Positions 33,971-44,973 of a DNA stretch of 64,000 nucleotides are shown one piece after another. Location: the NCBI GenBank assembly GCA_012931725.1, contig CM022952.1, forward strand, positions 61,235,088 through 61,299,087, in the 5' to 3' direction. This DNA comes from Litsea cubeba. Its lineage: Eukaryota; Streptophyta; Magnoliopsida; Laurales; Lauraceae. A program made the position numbers and the translations under genes. The notes below the pieces were generated by a model that had not been told where the DNA came from, made no database searches, and saw nothing but the letters and a program-made list of their open reading frames with translations. Position 1 is the first letter of the stretch; the number at the start of each line of letters is the position of its first letter.

Positions 33971-36177
33971 TTCTCTAGATACCATTCTAAGAATAGAACC
34001 GGCATTGGCTTTGACAATCCTAAGGTTTGAGTTGAGATGCCATTATCCAATACTTGCATTTCTTCAGGAAACTCAAGGAAATCATGATACTTAGTGGTTG
34101 AGGATTCACAAATGATTTTATCATCGACTTCCTCAACTGTTTTTGGTTGCATTGTTGTAGATGATTCAAGCTGGGATTTCTCATTTGTATGGCACTCCCG
34201 AGTCAATGCTTTAAAATCTTCAAAGATTTGTGAGACACCCAGCTCACCAATATATTTAATGACATCTTGCATTTGATCATTTTCCCGCATCACATCTGTA
34301 TACTCATCTTTAAAATTCGCATCATTAATTCCTTCATCAAAGACAAGACCACGAAGCTCTTGTTCTTCAGTGTTGGTGTCCAATTTGTCATCTTCTTGTA
34401 GCTTGGACTGAGAGGTTTCATTATCATTAATGTTCGTTTCGGGAATGGGATCATTGAAAGAACGTAATGGGACCTGATGGAGGTTTTGTGGAATCTTAGA
34501 AGAAAATGGTGAGACTAGTGGAGGACTAGTTGTGTTGATGGGAGGAAATGGTCGATTGGCTAAACCCAAAGTTTCAGACCTTGTTGGCACTTGGTCATGA
34601 ATAGTGAGAGTTCTCCTTCCAACTTGTTTGATGTCATATGCTGGAATAGTGGGTGACCTTGACCTATTTCTAATCTCATCAATTTCATCCCATGGGTCTA
34701 TATATTGTCCATATTCCTCTGTATCAAGTATCTCACATTCTTTCTCAAGTTGGATTGGACCTACTGGCATAGTCTGGGGATTGGACCCACTTATGTTCTG
34801 ATCAATCTCATCCCAAGGATTTATATATTGACCATATTTTCCTAAGTCATAAACTTCTTGAATCTGGCTTGTTGGAGTTCCCTTTGATCTGTATCTATTT
34901 TCAATTTCATCGATTTCATCCCAAGGGTTGATGTACTGATCTTATTCTCCTGCGTCATAGACTTCCTGAAACTGACTTGGTAGATTATTCTTTGACTTGC
35001 ATTTATTTTCAATTTCATCGATCTCATCCCATGGGTCAATGTACTGACCATACTCGCCTGCATCATAAACTTCACCCTTTCCTTCCAGGTGGATTGTGAA
35101 AAGCGGATCTTCCTCCTCGGGTATATTTTTATCGCAAGTGGGTCCCGCATCTTCTTGTCTGAAACTGGTTTGACCAACTCCTATAGATTTCTTGGCCAGT
35201 TCCTCTTTTAGCTTTTGAAATTCCTCCTTTAAGTCTTTAATCTCATTTGAACTAATTTGTGGAGGGCAAGGCTGCACAATAGTAGGGTATGGAATAGTTT
35301 GAAGAGGACTGGTGGGTCCCTGAGGAGTGCATGGTGATGCTTTTTGAGTATGAGAGTTAGATAAGGAGACCCGAGGAAGATCTAGTAAAATTTGAGAAAA
35401 TGGTGAAACTTGGAGAGGTTGCATGGACTTCTGAGGCGGGTCGGGTGGGCTATGAGATGATCCATTTGGCTGGTTCATTAGTTCATGTCCCTTTTGATGT
35501 GACATGAGTTCCTCGGTACCCTCATAAACAAGTTCACTAGTTTTATACCTTGATGACGACTCATTGTGAACTAATTCATAGCATAGATGCGCTCGAGATG
35601 ATGGAATAGATTTTGCCTCATAGCATTCTACTATATATGTTGGCAACTCATGCCTTGATTCTTGCGACTCATGATTGGATGGATTGACTAGAGCCTGTTC
35701 AGAAGTTGATCGAGACTTTGACCTATAATATGTGAGTTCCTCCTTTTCATATATCTGATGGTATTTAGTTGATGAGTGATCTTCCAAACAATGCCCGCTT
35801 CTATAATCATCATCCTCTTGATATGCTTGCCTTAAACTAGTGGAATGTTTGATCACACGATGAGCTCGGTAGTCTAAAAGAACATAATCTCCAATGTCTG
35901 GGTCCCAAATATATTCTCTTTGAAGTTCTTCTCTTGTGGACTGCTCATGGTGCCTATGAGTGACTACCTGTGCATGTTCATTCTCATACCTAAAGGTCCG
36001 AGGGGACTCATAATGGTAAAACTGTGGGTCCCTTCGATTTGGAGAAGGAGACCTTGAATATTGATAAGAAACCTGGGTGCGATGCCTCAAAGAATGACGT
36101 TGGTCATTAACTAGGGAATTATCATAAGGTGGGTCCCTTCTTCGAATATGTTCCCAATTGACTTCCGATGATGTCAT
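33966..36177 (-). pseudogene. Large repetitive frame, N-terminal part, split by insertion
   Basis: Starts at the ATG at 36177 and runs 737 codons to the insertion point, with a single in-frame TAA at about 34942-34944, where the neighbouring repeats have a Tyr codon. The N-terminal 200 residues are rich in Arg, Tyr, His and Ser. A Pro-rich section and a short helical segment (LKEEFQKLKEELAKK) follow. Then come four repeats of EYGQYIDPWDEIDEI type, 36 residues apart (108-bp DNA period at 35025, 34917 and 34809; 34686 is 123 bp further). The segment ends in the first PVLFLEWYLEK block of the repeats that continue at 26311. It is probably the sole protein frame of the Tat-like element. I do not recognise the family, and no knuckle, protease or polymerase motif is visible. 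Confidence 0.6.
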
Positions 36178-36927
36178 TTTGTTACTCCTTGCTATTAAGG
36201 TATGAGGATACTTCTCAGTTGTCCCTCTTTGTGACTCATAATACTACAGGTCATCATAGTTAGATGTGGGTCCACAATGTGATTCATGAATTACTCTCCT
36301 AGAATTCCGCGACCGAGGTGGGTCCTCTAGATCATGGAATCTATCCCTCGAGTGGGACTGTGACAAGTCGTAGGTCGATTGTCCCGACATTATTCAAACA
36401 TGGATGAAGGATATGAGAAAGCACAAAAAAAAAAAACAAGAACAAGAAGAGAAGGTGAAGAAGTGCACCTAAATTGATTATGGAAGGAGAGGGCTCACTA
36501 GTGATTTTTGAAAAAAAAATTTGCATGCCCTGTGTGTTAAAGGTGAAAACAAAACAAACACAGAAGTCAAAAGAAGGACATCCTAAAATCTAGTTACAAG
36601 GGGATCTTAAAGTGCTCCTAAGTTCAGATGGGGATCCTAGATAATTTCTATATTCAAGAGGGGGCCTAGATGAAATCTAAGTTGTAATGGGAATACTAGA
36701 TGCAATCTAAGTTCAAAATGGGAGCCCTAAATAAGATCTAGATTTCAAAGATTGCTTTCACAAAATAAAGTTAATAATAATAATAATAGAAAGTGCAAAA
36801 GCATATGAAAGATGCAACTCTTAAATTGAATGCAAAACAAATCGATGTTAATGTGGAGAGCATTGGTAGACAAGCATAGACCCTTTCAAAGAAAATGACC
36901 CAAAAAAATTTAGATGAGACACGAGCG
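36178..36927 (-). other. Leader of the Tat-like element
   Basis: Between the primer site and the first ATG. Repeated short phrases around TCTAGAT/GATCCTAGAT at 36590-36750 and a TAA trinucleotide run near 36770-36788. No frame of note. Confidence 0.5.
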
Positions 36928-36945
36928 GTCCCACCGTGATCACCA
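36928..36945 (-). other. Primer-binding site, probably tRNA-Arg type
   Basis: The minus strand reads TGGTGATCACGGTGGGAC, three bases inside the LTR end. From memory it resembles the complement of a plant tRNA-Arg 3' end (TGGCGACCACGATGGGAC) with three differences, two of them C-to-T. Tat/Ogre elements are known to use tRNA-Arg. Confidence 0.55.
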
Positions 36946-36948
36946 GGC

Positions 36949-37450
36949 TGTTGGACGTGATTTTCGGACCCGATGTGGGTGGAAACACAGTGTTATATAG
37001 AGCGATACTTGAAAGTACCGACCAATTCTAAGAATTCCTGACAAATCATCAGAATGGTAATATGTGTGATCGCCAGTCATAGTAAACGGCCATGACTCCG
37101 TTTGATCGCCTCCATGCGGGAAATTAATGGTCCCACTCATCACAATGCCGCCGGCGACGCGTGATGGTCTCATCAATATTATTTTGGGTCATAGTTATGG
37201 GAGTCAGACCATCTTTAAAATTCGAGATGAGTGAGAAGACTAAATTCCATGCATTTGGAAGAAAAGAAAGAAAAATAGCTGAAATAAGAAATAGATAACA
37301 TAATCCTGAATTCTATGGGTTGCTGCATGCTTGATGCCCGATTTTTAATAATTTTTATGCAACTCAGATTGGTCTCAAATTTTATATGGGGTTAGTTTAT
37401 ATGTTGGTAAAATGCCATATTTAATTTTGGATTTTTCTGAATATTGAGAC
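36949..37450 (-). mobile_element. 5' LTR of the Tat-like element, inner part
   Basis: Matches 17519-18014 from the terminus onward (TGTTGGACGTGATTTTCGGAC on the plus strand). It is interrupted at 37450 by the compound copia element and resumes at 54825. Confidence 0.85.
37446..37450. other. Target-site duplication GAGAC, left copy
   Basis: Matches 54825-54829 perfectly. The 17.4 kb between are bounded by this single duplication. Confidence 0.92.
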
Positions 37451-38630
37451 TGTTGGAATTTGAGATAACTTGAAAGTCTTTTGAAGAATTTGAAGAATCA
37501 GTATCTCAAGTATTGATTTGAGTTGGAATTATTGTCAACACATTGTCACAAACATGATGATAATAAGCTGGTGTTGATAGAGCTTGAAAAGGAGAAACAG
37601 AATTGAAACAGCCAGGAATTAAGAATTCCTGATGCAGAGCACGCGGTCGACCGGGCTCTTCATGCGGTCGACCGAGCAAGAAGAAACCTGCAGAAAACAG
37701 AAAAAGGCACCTCTCAGTTATTTTCGTGACACAGTGTGTCTTCGGTCGACCGAGCCCTCAGGATGTCGACCGAGCTCGATAAGTGACTATTTCCAGTCAG
37801 TGTATGATGTCGACCGAGCACAGTATGATGTCGACCGAGCACGGGAACCAGAGTTGCGCAGAATTAGAAGTTTTGCATGAAAATTCAGCACAATTATCTA
37901 TTTCGTTTGGGAATCTTTCTAAACGAATTGTAGCCCGTTTTGAATACAATTAAGGGTTATTAAAACCTATATAAAGGCATGCTTGGGTCGTTCATAAACA
38001 CACCAAGAAGAGACACCAGAGAGAGAAGAAGAGAAGAGAAAAGAGAGAGAGTTCTTGAGAGAAAGCTGGTGCTGTTGCTGTGTGCTGTTGTGCTGCATCT
38101 TTCTACAGCAATTGTGGACGAGATTATGCTCTAGAAGATGGTGTTTTCGTCCATGAGTTAAGTGTCTCTCTGTTTATGCTTTAATTTCAATTTGTAAGGG
38201 ATTGAGAGAGAGAATTGTAGAGGGGAAGGGCTGTAGACAGAATTAATCTTCTACTCTGTTCTTACATCAAGTTGGTGCTTGGTGTTTGGGGTTTGGTGAT
38301 CCCATCTGTGGGTGCAGATAAATTGTAAAGGGAGTCGGTGCTTCCTAGATAGTTGGTGCTATCTGAAACTCAAGGGAGTCGGTGCTTCCTAGATAGTTGG
38401 TGCTATCTGAAACTAAGGGTTGGTGCTCTTTGTCGTTGGTGCGACTAAATAAGATTCAGATCTGTCCCGGATTGGTGTTCGGACAGTCTTTGAACCGTGG
38501 ACGTAGCCTTTCAGTGAACCACGTTAAATCTGGTGTCATTGTGTGGTTTGACTTGTTTTGTTGTTGAATTGGACCTGTTTTTAGAAATCACTGATTCACC
38601 CCCCCCTCTCAGTGATCGCGGTATCCAACA
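37451..38630 (+). mobile_element. Full LTR 1 of the compound element
   Basis: 1180 bp from TGTTGGAATTTGAG to GCGGTATCCAACA. It contains a palindrome cluster (GGTCGACCGAG, 37645-37845), a TATA box (37968), a 42-bp tandem duplication (about 38327-38411, GGAGTCGGTGCTTCCTAGAT) and a CACCCCCCC tract near the end. Confidence 0.95.
37968..37975 (+). promoter_or_regulatory. TATA box of SIRE LTR 1
   Basis: TATATAAA lies 517 bp into the LTR, 120-320 bp after the palindrome cluster. The same box is at the same offset in the other LTR units (for example 44352). Confidence 0.75.
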
Positions 38631-38632
38631 AT

Positions 38633-38650
38633 TGGTATCAGAGCGAGGTT
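38633..38650 (+). other. Primer-binding site, copy 1
   Basis: TGGTATCAGAGCGAGGTT follows the LTR end after two bases. It matches the initiator tRNA-Met complement with one mismatch. The same site recurs in copy 2 at 47299. Confidence 0.92.
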
Positions 38651-38696
38651 CCCTTGATCAGTTTAATACGCTAAGGGTGATCTCTTGTCAAATCAC

Positions 38697-41600
38697 ATGG
38701 CAGTCAATACAGGGAATATGAAAGCACCTCTGTTTGATGGTTCTAATTACTCCTTTTGGAAGATTAGGATGCAAGCCTTCATCAAATCTCTTGGCTATGA
38801 TGTTTGGGAGGCTGTCAGAGCCGGTTACAATGCTGCCACCGTACCCAATGATACTGCATCGAAGAAGTTGGCAGACAATGACTCCAAGGCGCAGAATGCA
38901 CTCTTTAGTGGCCTTGTGGACAGCGAGCTTGTCAAAGTAATTGCATGCAAAACAGCCAAGGAAATTTGGGACAAGTTGCAAAGCATACATGAAGGTGATG
39001 AGAAGATTAAAGAAGCCAAATTGCAAACTCATCGCTCTCAATTTGAATCTCTTCGCATGGAGGAAAGCGAGAATGTTGACTCGTATATGCAACGAGTGAA
39101 TGAAGTCACGAATGACATTCGTGGACTAGGGGAGGAGATTAAAGAGCCGGTCATCGTCAAAAAGGTTCTAAGATCTCTTCTTCCCCGGTTTGATTCAAAA
39201 GTCTCAGCCATTGAAGAAGCCAAAGATCTGAATGCATTTTCCATGGATGAATTACATGGTTCTCTAACTGCCTATGAGATGCGCATAGGAAAAACGTCTT
39301 CATCTGATAAAGAAGCGGCCTTCAAAGTTCAGAAAAAGGCAAAAGAGACTGCTGGTCATGATGTTGATTCTGATGATGATGAGCTTGAGGCTCAATTTGT
39401 TAGAAAGTTGAAGAAAGGAAGCATTGGCAAGTACAAAGGGAAGCTACCCTTTAAATGCTTCAATTGTGGAGGTATTGGTCACTTTGCTGCGAAGTGTCCC
39501 CTAAAAGAAGACGATGATAATGACTCTTATGCTGAAAAGAGTAAAGGAAAGAGAAATTTCAGAAAAAGGGGCAAAGCTAAAAACTTTCTATGTCAACAAG
39601 ATGACAGCACGTCTGAAACTTCAGACGATGATGAATCAACTGAAGCTCTCTTCATGGTCACTGTTGAAGAAGAAGAAGAAGAGCTAGATCCGGAAGAGGA
39701 TGAGGAGGCTGAAGTCAATCTTGAAGAGGAACTCATAGCCGCACTTGAGGAGCTAAGCATGGAACGCAAATCAAGTAAGAAAAATCTGAAACTTCTCCAT
39801 GAGTCTGAAAGTTCTATTATTTCTTTGAAAACTCAAGTAGAAGAATATAAAAGAATGGTAGAAGTCCTTGAAAACCAAATAAGTATCAAAAAGGAAGAGG
39901 CTATGAAACTTGAAACTGAGATCGCTAGAGCAAAGGCTGAAAATTTGGAAAATAGCAAAAAACTCAAAGCGCTCCAAGCGATTGAAGGGACTATGAAACT
40001 CAATGAACTACTGAAAGTTCAAAGACCAGCCCACTTCAGATTTGGTCTAGGATTTGAGAAAGGTGAATCCTCTAAGATTGCACCTCCTGAAAAGAAAAAG
40101 TTTGTGAAGCAAGTCACTGCACCTTCTAACTCTATGAAGCCCACTCAACCTAGAAAGGAGTCCATTCCTGTTAGAAAGGTAATGAAGACTAACCAGCCAC
40201 AAAGAAGATACAAATTCTATGGTTATTGCTTTCATTGTAATATGTTTGGACATAAAAGAGCTGATTGCAAATTCTATGTAAGAAACAGTCCATTTGTGAC
40301 TAGGAATCCTTTTTCAATCCTAAGTAGCCACAAAATTGAGTGTTATATATGTCATAATTATGGACACTTGGCTAGGGATTGTAGGTTGCCTATTGCTAAC
40401 CAATTTCAGGTTGAAAAGAAACCCAAGTTAGTTAAGGCATGGAGGGCAAAGAAAAGGGAAGGTAATCCCAAAGAATCTCTCATTGTGCAAACGGCATTCA
40501 ATGCACAAAAGAAGACAGCACCATGGGTCCTTGATAGTGGTTGTTCAAGCCATATGACTGGTGATAAAGATAAATTCATCAAATTACAGCACTATGAAGG
40601 CGGTTCAGTGAAATTTGGCAACAATGATGGTGCCAAAATATGCGGAAAAGGTGTTATTCAGCTTATGGCAAACAAGATCAGATCTGAAGAAGTCTTATAT
40701 GTGTCTGGATTGAGACACAACCTGCTTAGTGTGAGCCAGATCTGTGACAAGGGTCATGAAGTTATCTTCACAAAGAATGGGTTTTCCATCAAGAAGAGTA
40801 GCAACGGCAAAACAGTGGCAACTGGATCAAGAACTGCTGGAAATCTCTATACACTGTCAGATGGAGCTGAAAAGACCTGCTTGATGAGTCGGACAGAGGA
40901 AAGTTGGTTGTGGCACAAACGCCTTGGGCATCTAAGCTTTGATAACATGTCAAAGATTTGCAATTCAAAGGCTGTAAGAGGCATGTCTAAAGTTGAAAAG
41001 CCTTCCAATCCCATTTGCGACTCTTGCCAAAAGGGAAAGCAAACGAGGGTTATGTTCAAGTCAAAGGAGCATCATTCCAAGAAACCTCTTGAGCTAGTGC
41101 ACACTGATCTCTGTGGACCGATGCGAACTCAAAGCACCAATGGAGATAAGTATTTCATGTTATGCATTGATGATTATACTCGTATGACATGGGTATTGTT
41201 TCTTAAGCATAAGCATCAAGCACTTGATCGTTTTAAAGTGTTTAAAGCACAGGTTGAAAATCAATTGGAAAAACGTATCAAGATTTTAAGGTCTGATCGT
41301 GGAGGCGAGTTCACATATGAAGAGTTCACTAAATATTGTGAACATCATGGCATTCAAAGACAGTACTCAGCCCCTAGAACTCCACAGCAAAATGGAGTTG
41401 TGGAACGGAAGAATCGCACCGTACAAGAGATGGCTCGTACGATGCTAAGTGAAAGCAAGATGGCTGACAAGTATTGGAAAGAGGCAATTCATACGGCTGT
41501 ATACATTCAAAATCGATGCTTGATCAGGCCACATGAAGTCAAAACTCCCTATGAGCTATGGTTTGGAAGAAAAGCAACAATCAAGCACTTCAGAGTCTTC

Positions 41601-43546
41601 GGCAGCAAGTGTTACATCAAGCGGCTCGAACAAAATCCGGGCAAATTTGAAGAAAGAGCTGACGAAGGTATATTTCTGGGTTACTCCTCTACTAGCAAGG
41701 CATATAGGTGTCTTAACAAAAGAACCAGAAAAATCATAGAAAGTGCTGATGTTAGAATTGATGAAAACTATGAAGCAAAGAGTGGAACTCATAATGACAG
41801 TCCAGTTTATGAGGACTCGAGTGAGATTGATGATGAGATGGCTGAATCTAATGATTCTGAGAAATCAAAAGATGACTCAGAAGATACTTCACCTAAGAAG
41901 CACAGCACTTGGGTAGAGCAACACCCTAAGGATCAAATCATTGGAGATCCTACGGCAGGCGTTCAAACTAGACAAAGTGTAGTTAGTAATTACTCACTTG
42001 TGTCCACCATTGAACCCAAGACTGTGGCTGAAGCCAGTCTCGATGATAGTTGGTTAAAAGCTATGCATGAGGAGTTGGAGCAAATTGAGAAGAACTCCAC
42101 ATGGGAACTTGTTCCTAGACCTACTGATAAGAATGTTATTGGTACTAAATGGGTCTTTCGGAATAAGCTGAATGAAGATGGTCAAGTCATTAGAAACAAA
42201 GCAAGGTTGGTTTGTAAAGGCTATGCTCAAGTTGAAGGCATAGATTTTGAAGAGACCTTTGCACCGGTAGCTCGTCTAGAAGCTATTCGTATGTTTCTTG
42301 CATTGGCAGCATACAAAACCTTCAAGGTATTTCAGATGGACGTAAAGTCAGCTTTCTTGAATGGTTTACTTGAAGAAGAAGTCTACATTGAGCAACCTGA
42401 TGGTTTTCTCATCAGCAAAAATTCAGATCTTGTATGCAAGTTGAAAAAGGCTCTTTATGGACTGAAACAAGCGCCAAGGGCGTGGTATGCAAGGCTGGAC
42501 CTATATCTCCGCAAGATCGGTTTTGGAAAGGACTTGTTGATAGCAATCTATATGTCAAAACTGAGTTAAGCAAACAGCTGGTTGTCATTGTTTATGTTGA
42601 TGACATAATCTTTGGTGGCAATGATGAGGAGATGTGCAGGAATTTTGCAGAAGAGATGAAGAAAGAATTTGAGATGTCAATGCTTGGAGAACTAAAGTTC
42701 TTTCTTGGTTTACAAGTTCAGCAGCTGAAACATGGCATCTTCATATCACAATTGAAGTACATTAAGGAAATGCTGAAACGGTTCAATATGGAAGACAGCA
42801 AGCCAGTGAGCACACCAATGACAACGAACACGAAGCTTAGCAAAGATGATAAGGCCTCGTCCGTTGATCATACCACCTATCGCTCTATGATAGGAAGCTT
42901 GCTCTACTTGACTGCAACAAGACCAGATCTTCTACAAGCAGTATGTATGGTTGCACGTTTTCAAGCAGCACCAACTGAAACGCACCTTACAGCAGTGAAA
43001 AGAATCTTTCGATATCTGAAAGGTACTATGGAGCTTGGTATCTGGTATCCCAAAGGAAAATCCTTCACTCTTGTTGCATATTCTGATGCCGATTGGGCTG
43101 GATGCGTAGATGATCGCAAGAGTACTAGCGGCGGCGCATTTTATCTTGGAGAAAGATTAGTTGCTTGGCATAGTAAGAAGCAAGACTCAGTATCCCTTTC
43201 GACAGCGGAAGCGGAATATATTGCAGCGGCAACATGTTGTACGCAAGTGTTATGGATGCGGCAAATGCTCTCTGATCTAGGAGTTCCTACAACGGATCCT
43301 ACGCCGATCCTATGTGACAACACGAGTGCAATTCATATATCTAAGAATCCTGTTCAGCACTCTCGAACAAAGCATGTAGCAATTCGTTATCATTTTCTAA
43401 AAGATAAAGTTGCTGATGGAGAGGTCAAGTTGGAGTATGTTCCAACAACCGAGCAAGTGGCTGATATTTTCACGAAACCTCTGCCAAAGGAAGTCTTCGA
43501 GTATCTCCGGAAAAAGTTAGGAGTTATTCACTCTCCTAAACCGTAG
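38697..43546 (+). pseudogene. SIRE-type gag-pol polyprotein, copy 1, frameshifted
   Basis: Nearly identical to the intact copy at 47363-52213. The ATG is at 38697. At about 42526-42529 it has three A where copy 2 has four (TTTTGGAAAGG against TTTTGGAAAAGG). This shifts the frame after RKIGFGK, between the RT palm start (QMDVKSAFLNG) and the YVDD active site. The shifted frame ends at 42569. The C-terminal part, with YVDDIIFGG, RNase H and the usual end, is open in the next frame to 43546. Gag, protease and integrase are intact, so it could still supply those. Differences seen from copy 2 include Pro/Leu near 40085, Tyr/Ser near 41318, Glu/Lys near 42628 and Ile/Thr close to the end. Confidence 0.93.
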
Positions 43547-43834
43547 GAGTTGTGCTTGAAAGGGGGAGCAATGCATTCATTGCATATCCTATTCGCTCCT
43601 CGGTTTGGTCCCTTTGGACTTGTTGTCAAAGGGGGAGAGATGTTATGATATGATAGCAAGGAGAGATGTAAGGCTATGAAAGCTAGGGGGAGATTGTTGA
43701 AATTGCATGGTTGTTATTTCAGAATTTCATCATTGGTTCCAATTGAGTGTTGAAAAGAACTTGGAAGAGCTGCAAGCTGGAGTTGAAAGTGTTGAAGTTC
43801 CAATAGTGTTGCCAACAATTCCAAAGGGGGAGAT
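43547..43834 (+). other. 3' untranslated region with repeated purine tracts
   Basis: Four GGGGGAG tracts occur: near 43560, 43628-43640, 43685-43694 and 43824-43833. The third is followed by ATTGTTGAAATT, an echo of the true LTR start ATTGTTGGAATT after the fourth. Several purine tracts before the LTR are a known SIRE trait. The last 58 bp (43777-43834) reappear inside the chimeric units. Confidence 0.75.
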
Positions 43835-44973
43835 TGTTGGAATTTGAGATAACTTGAAAGTCTTTTGAAGAATTTGAAGAATCAGTATCTCAAGTATTGA
43901 TTTGAGTTGGAATTATTGTCAACACATTGTCACAAACATGATGATAATAAGCTGGTGTTGATAGAGCTTGAAAAGGAGAAACAGAATTGAAACAGCCAGG
44001 AATTAAGAATTCCTGATGCAGAGCACGCGGTCGGCCGGGCTCTTCATGCGGTCGACCGAGCAAGAAGAAACCTGCAGAAAACAGAAAAAGGCACCTCTCA
44101 GTTATTTTCGTGACACAGTGTGTCTTCGGTCGACCGAGCCCTCAGGATGTCGACCGAGCTCGATAAGTGACTATTTCCAGTCAGTGTATGATGTCGACCG
44201 AGCACAGTATGATGTCGACCGAGCACGGGAACCAGAGTTGCGCAGAATTAGAAGTTTTGCACGAAAATTCAGCACAGTTATCTATTTCGTTTGGGAATCT
44301 TTCTAAACGAATTGTAGCCCGTTTTGAATACAATTAAGGGTTATTAAAACCTATATAAAGGCATGCTTGGGTCGTTCATAAACACACCAAGAAGAGACAC
44401 CAGAGAGAGAAGAAGAGAAGAGAAAAGAGAGAGAGTTCTTGAGAGAAAGCTGGTGCTGTTGCTGTGTGCTGTTGTGCTGCATCTTTCTACAGCAATTGTG
44501 GACGAGATTATGCTCTAGAAGATGGTGTTTTCGTCCATGAGTTAAGTGTCTCTCTGTTTATGCTTTAATTTCAATTTGTAAGGGATTGAGAGAGAGAATT
44601 GTAGAGGGGAAGGGCTGTAGACAGAATTAATCTTCTACTCTGTTCTTACATCAAGTTGGTGCTTGGTGTTTGGGTTTGGTGATCCCATCTGTGGGTGCAG
44701 ATAAATTGATTGTGGACGAGATTATGCTCTAGAAGATGGTGTTTTCGTCCATGAGTTAAGTGTCTCTCTGTTTATGCTTTAATTTCAATTTGTAAGGGAT
44801 TGAGAGAGAGAATTGTAGAGGGGAAGGGCTGTAGACAGAATTAATCTTCTACTCTGTTCTTACATCAAGTTGGTGCTTGGTGTTTGGGGTTTGGTGATCC
44901 CATCTGTGGGTGCAGCTGGAGTTGAAAGTGTTGAAGTTCCAATAGTGTTGCCAACAATTCCAAAGGGGGAGAT
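43835..44973 (+). mobile_element. Chimeric LTR unit A
   Basis: It has three parts: the first 874 bp of an LTR (43835-44708), a repeat of the 207-bp LTR segment equal to 38111-38317 (44709-44915), and the 58-bp end of the internal domain with its purine tract (44916-44973). The last 306 bp of a normal LTR, including the terminal CA and C-tract, are missing. A full-length-like LTR start follows directly. Confidence 0.92.

Noticed and set aside
38631..38650. tRNA-like sequence TGGTATCAGAGC
   Set aside because: It is a primer-binding site complementary to a tRNA 3' end and has no tRNA fold around it.
38688..39092. Antisense frame of 134 codons in the gag region (also 47354-47758)
   Set aside because: A shadow of the polyprotein on the opposite strand. 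No motif, and identical in both copies only because the copies are identical.
44016..44306. 96-codon frame repeated in the SIRE LTR units (also 46298, 52683, 53823)
   Set aside because: It follows from LTR duplication and the GTCGACCGAGCA repeats. In LTR 1 a C-to-T change ends it early (37880) and unit B shifts it, so there is no sign of selection.
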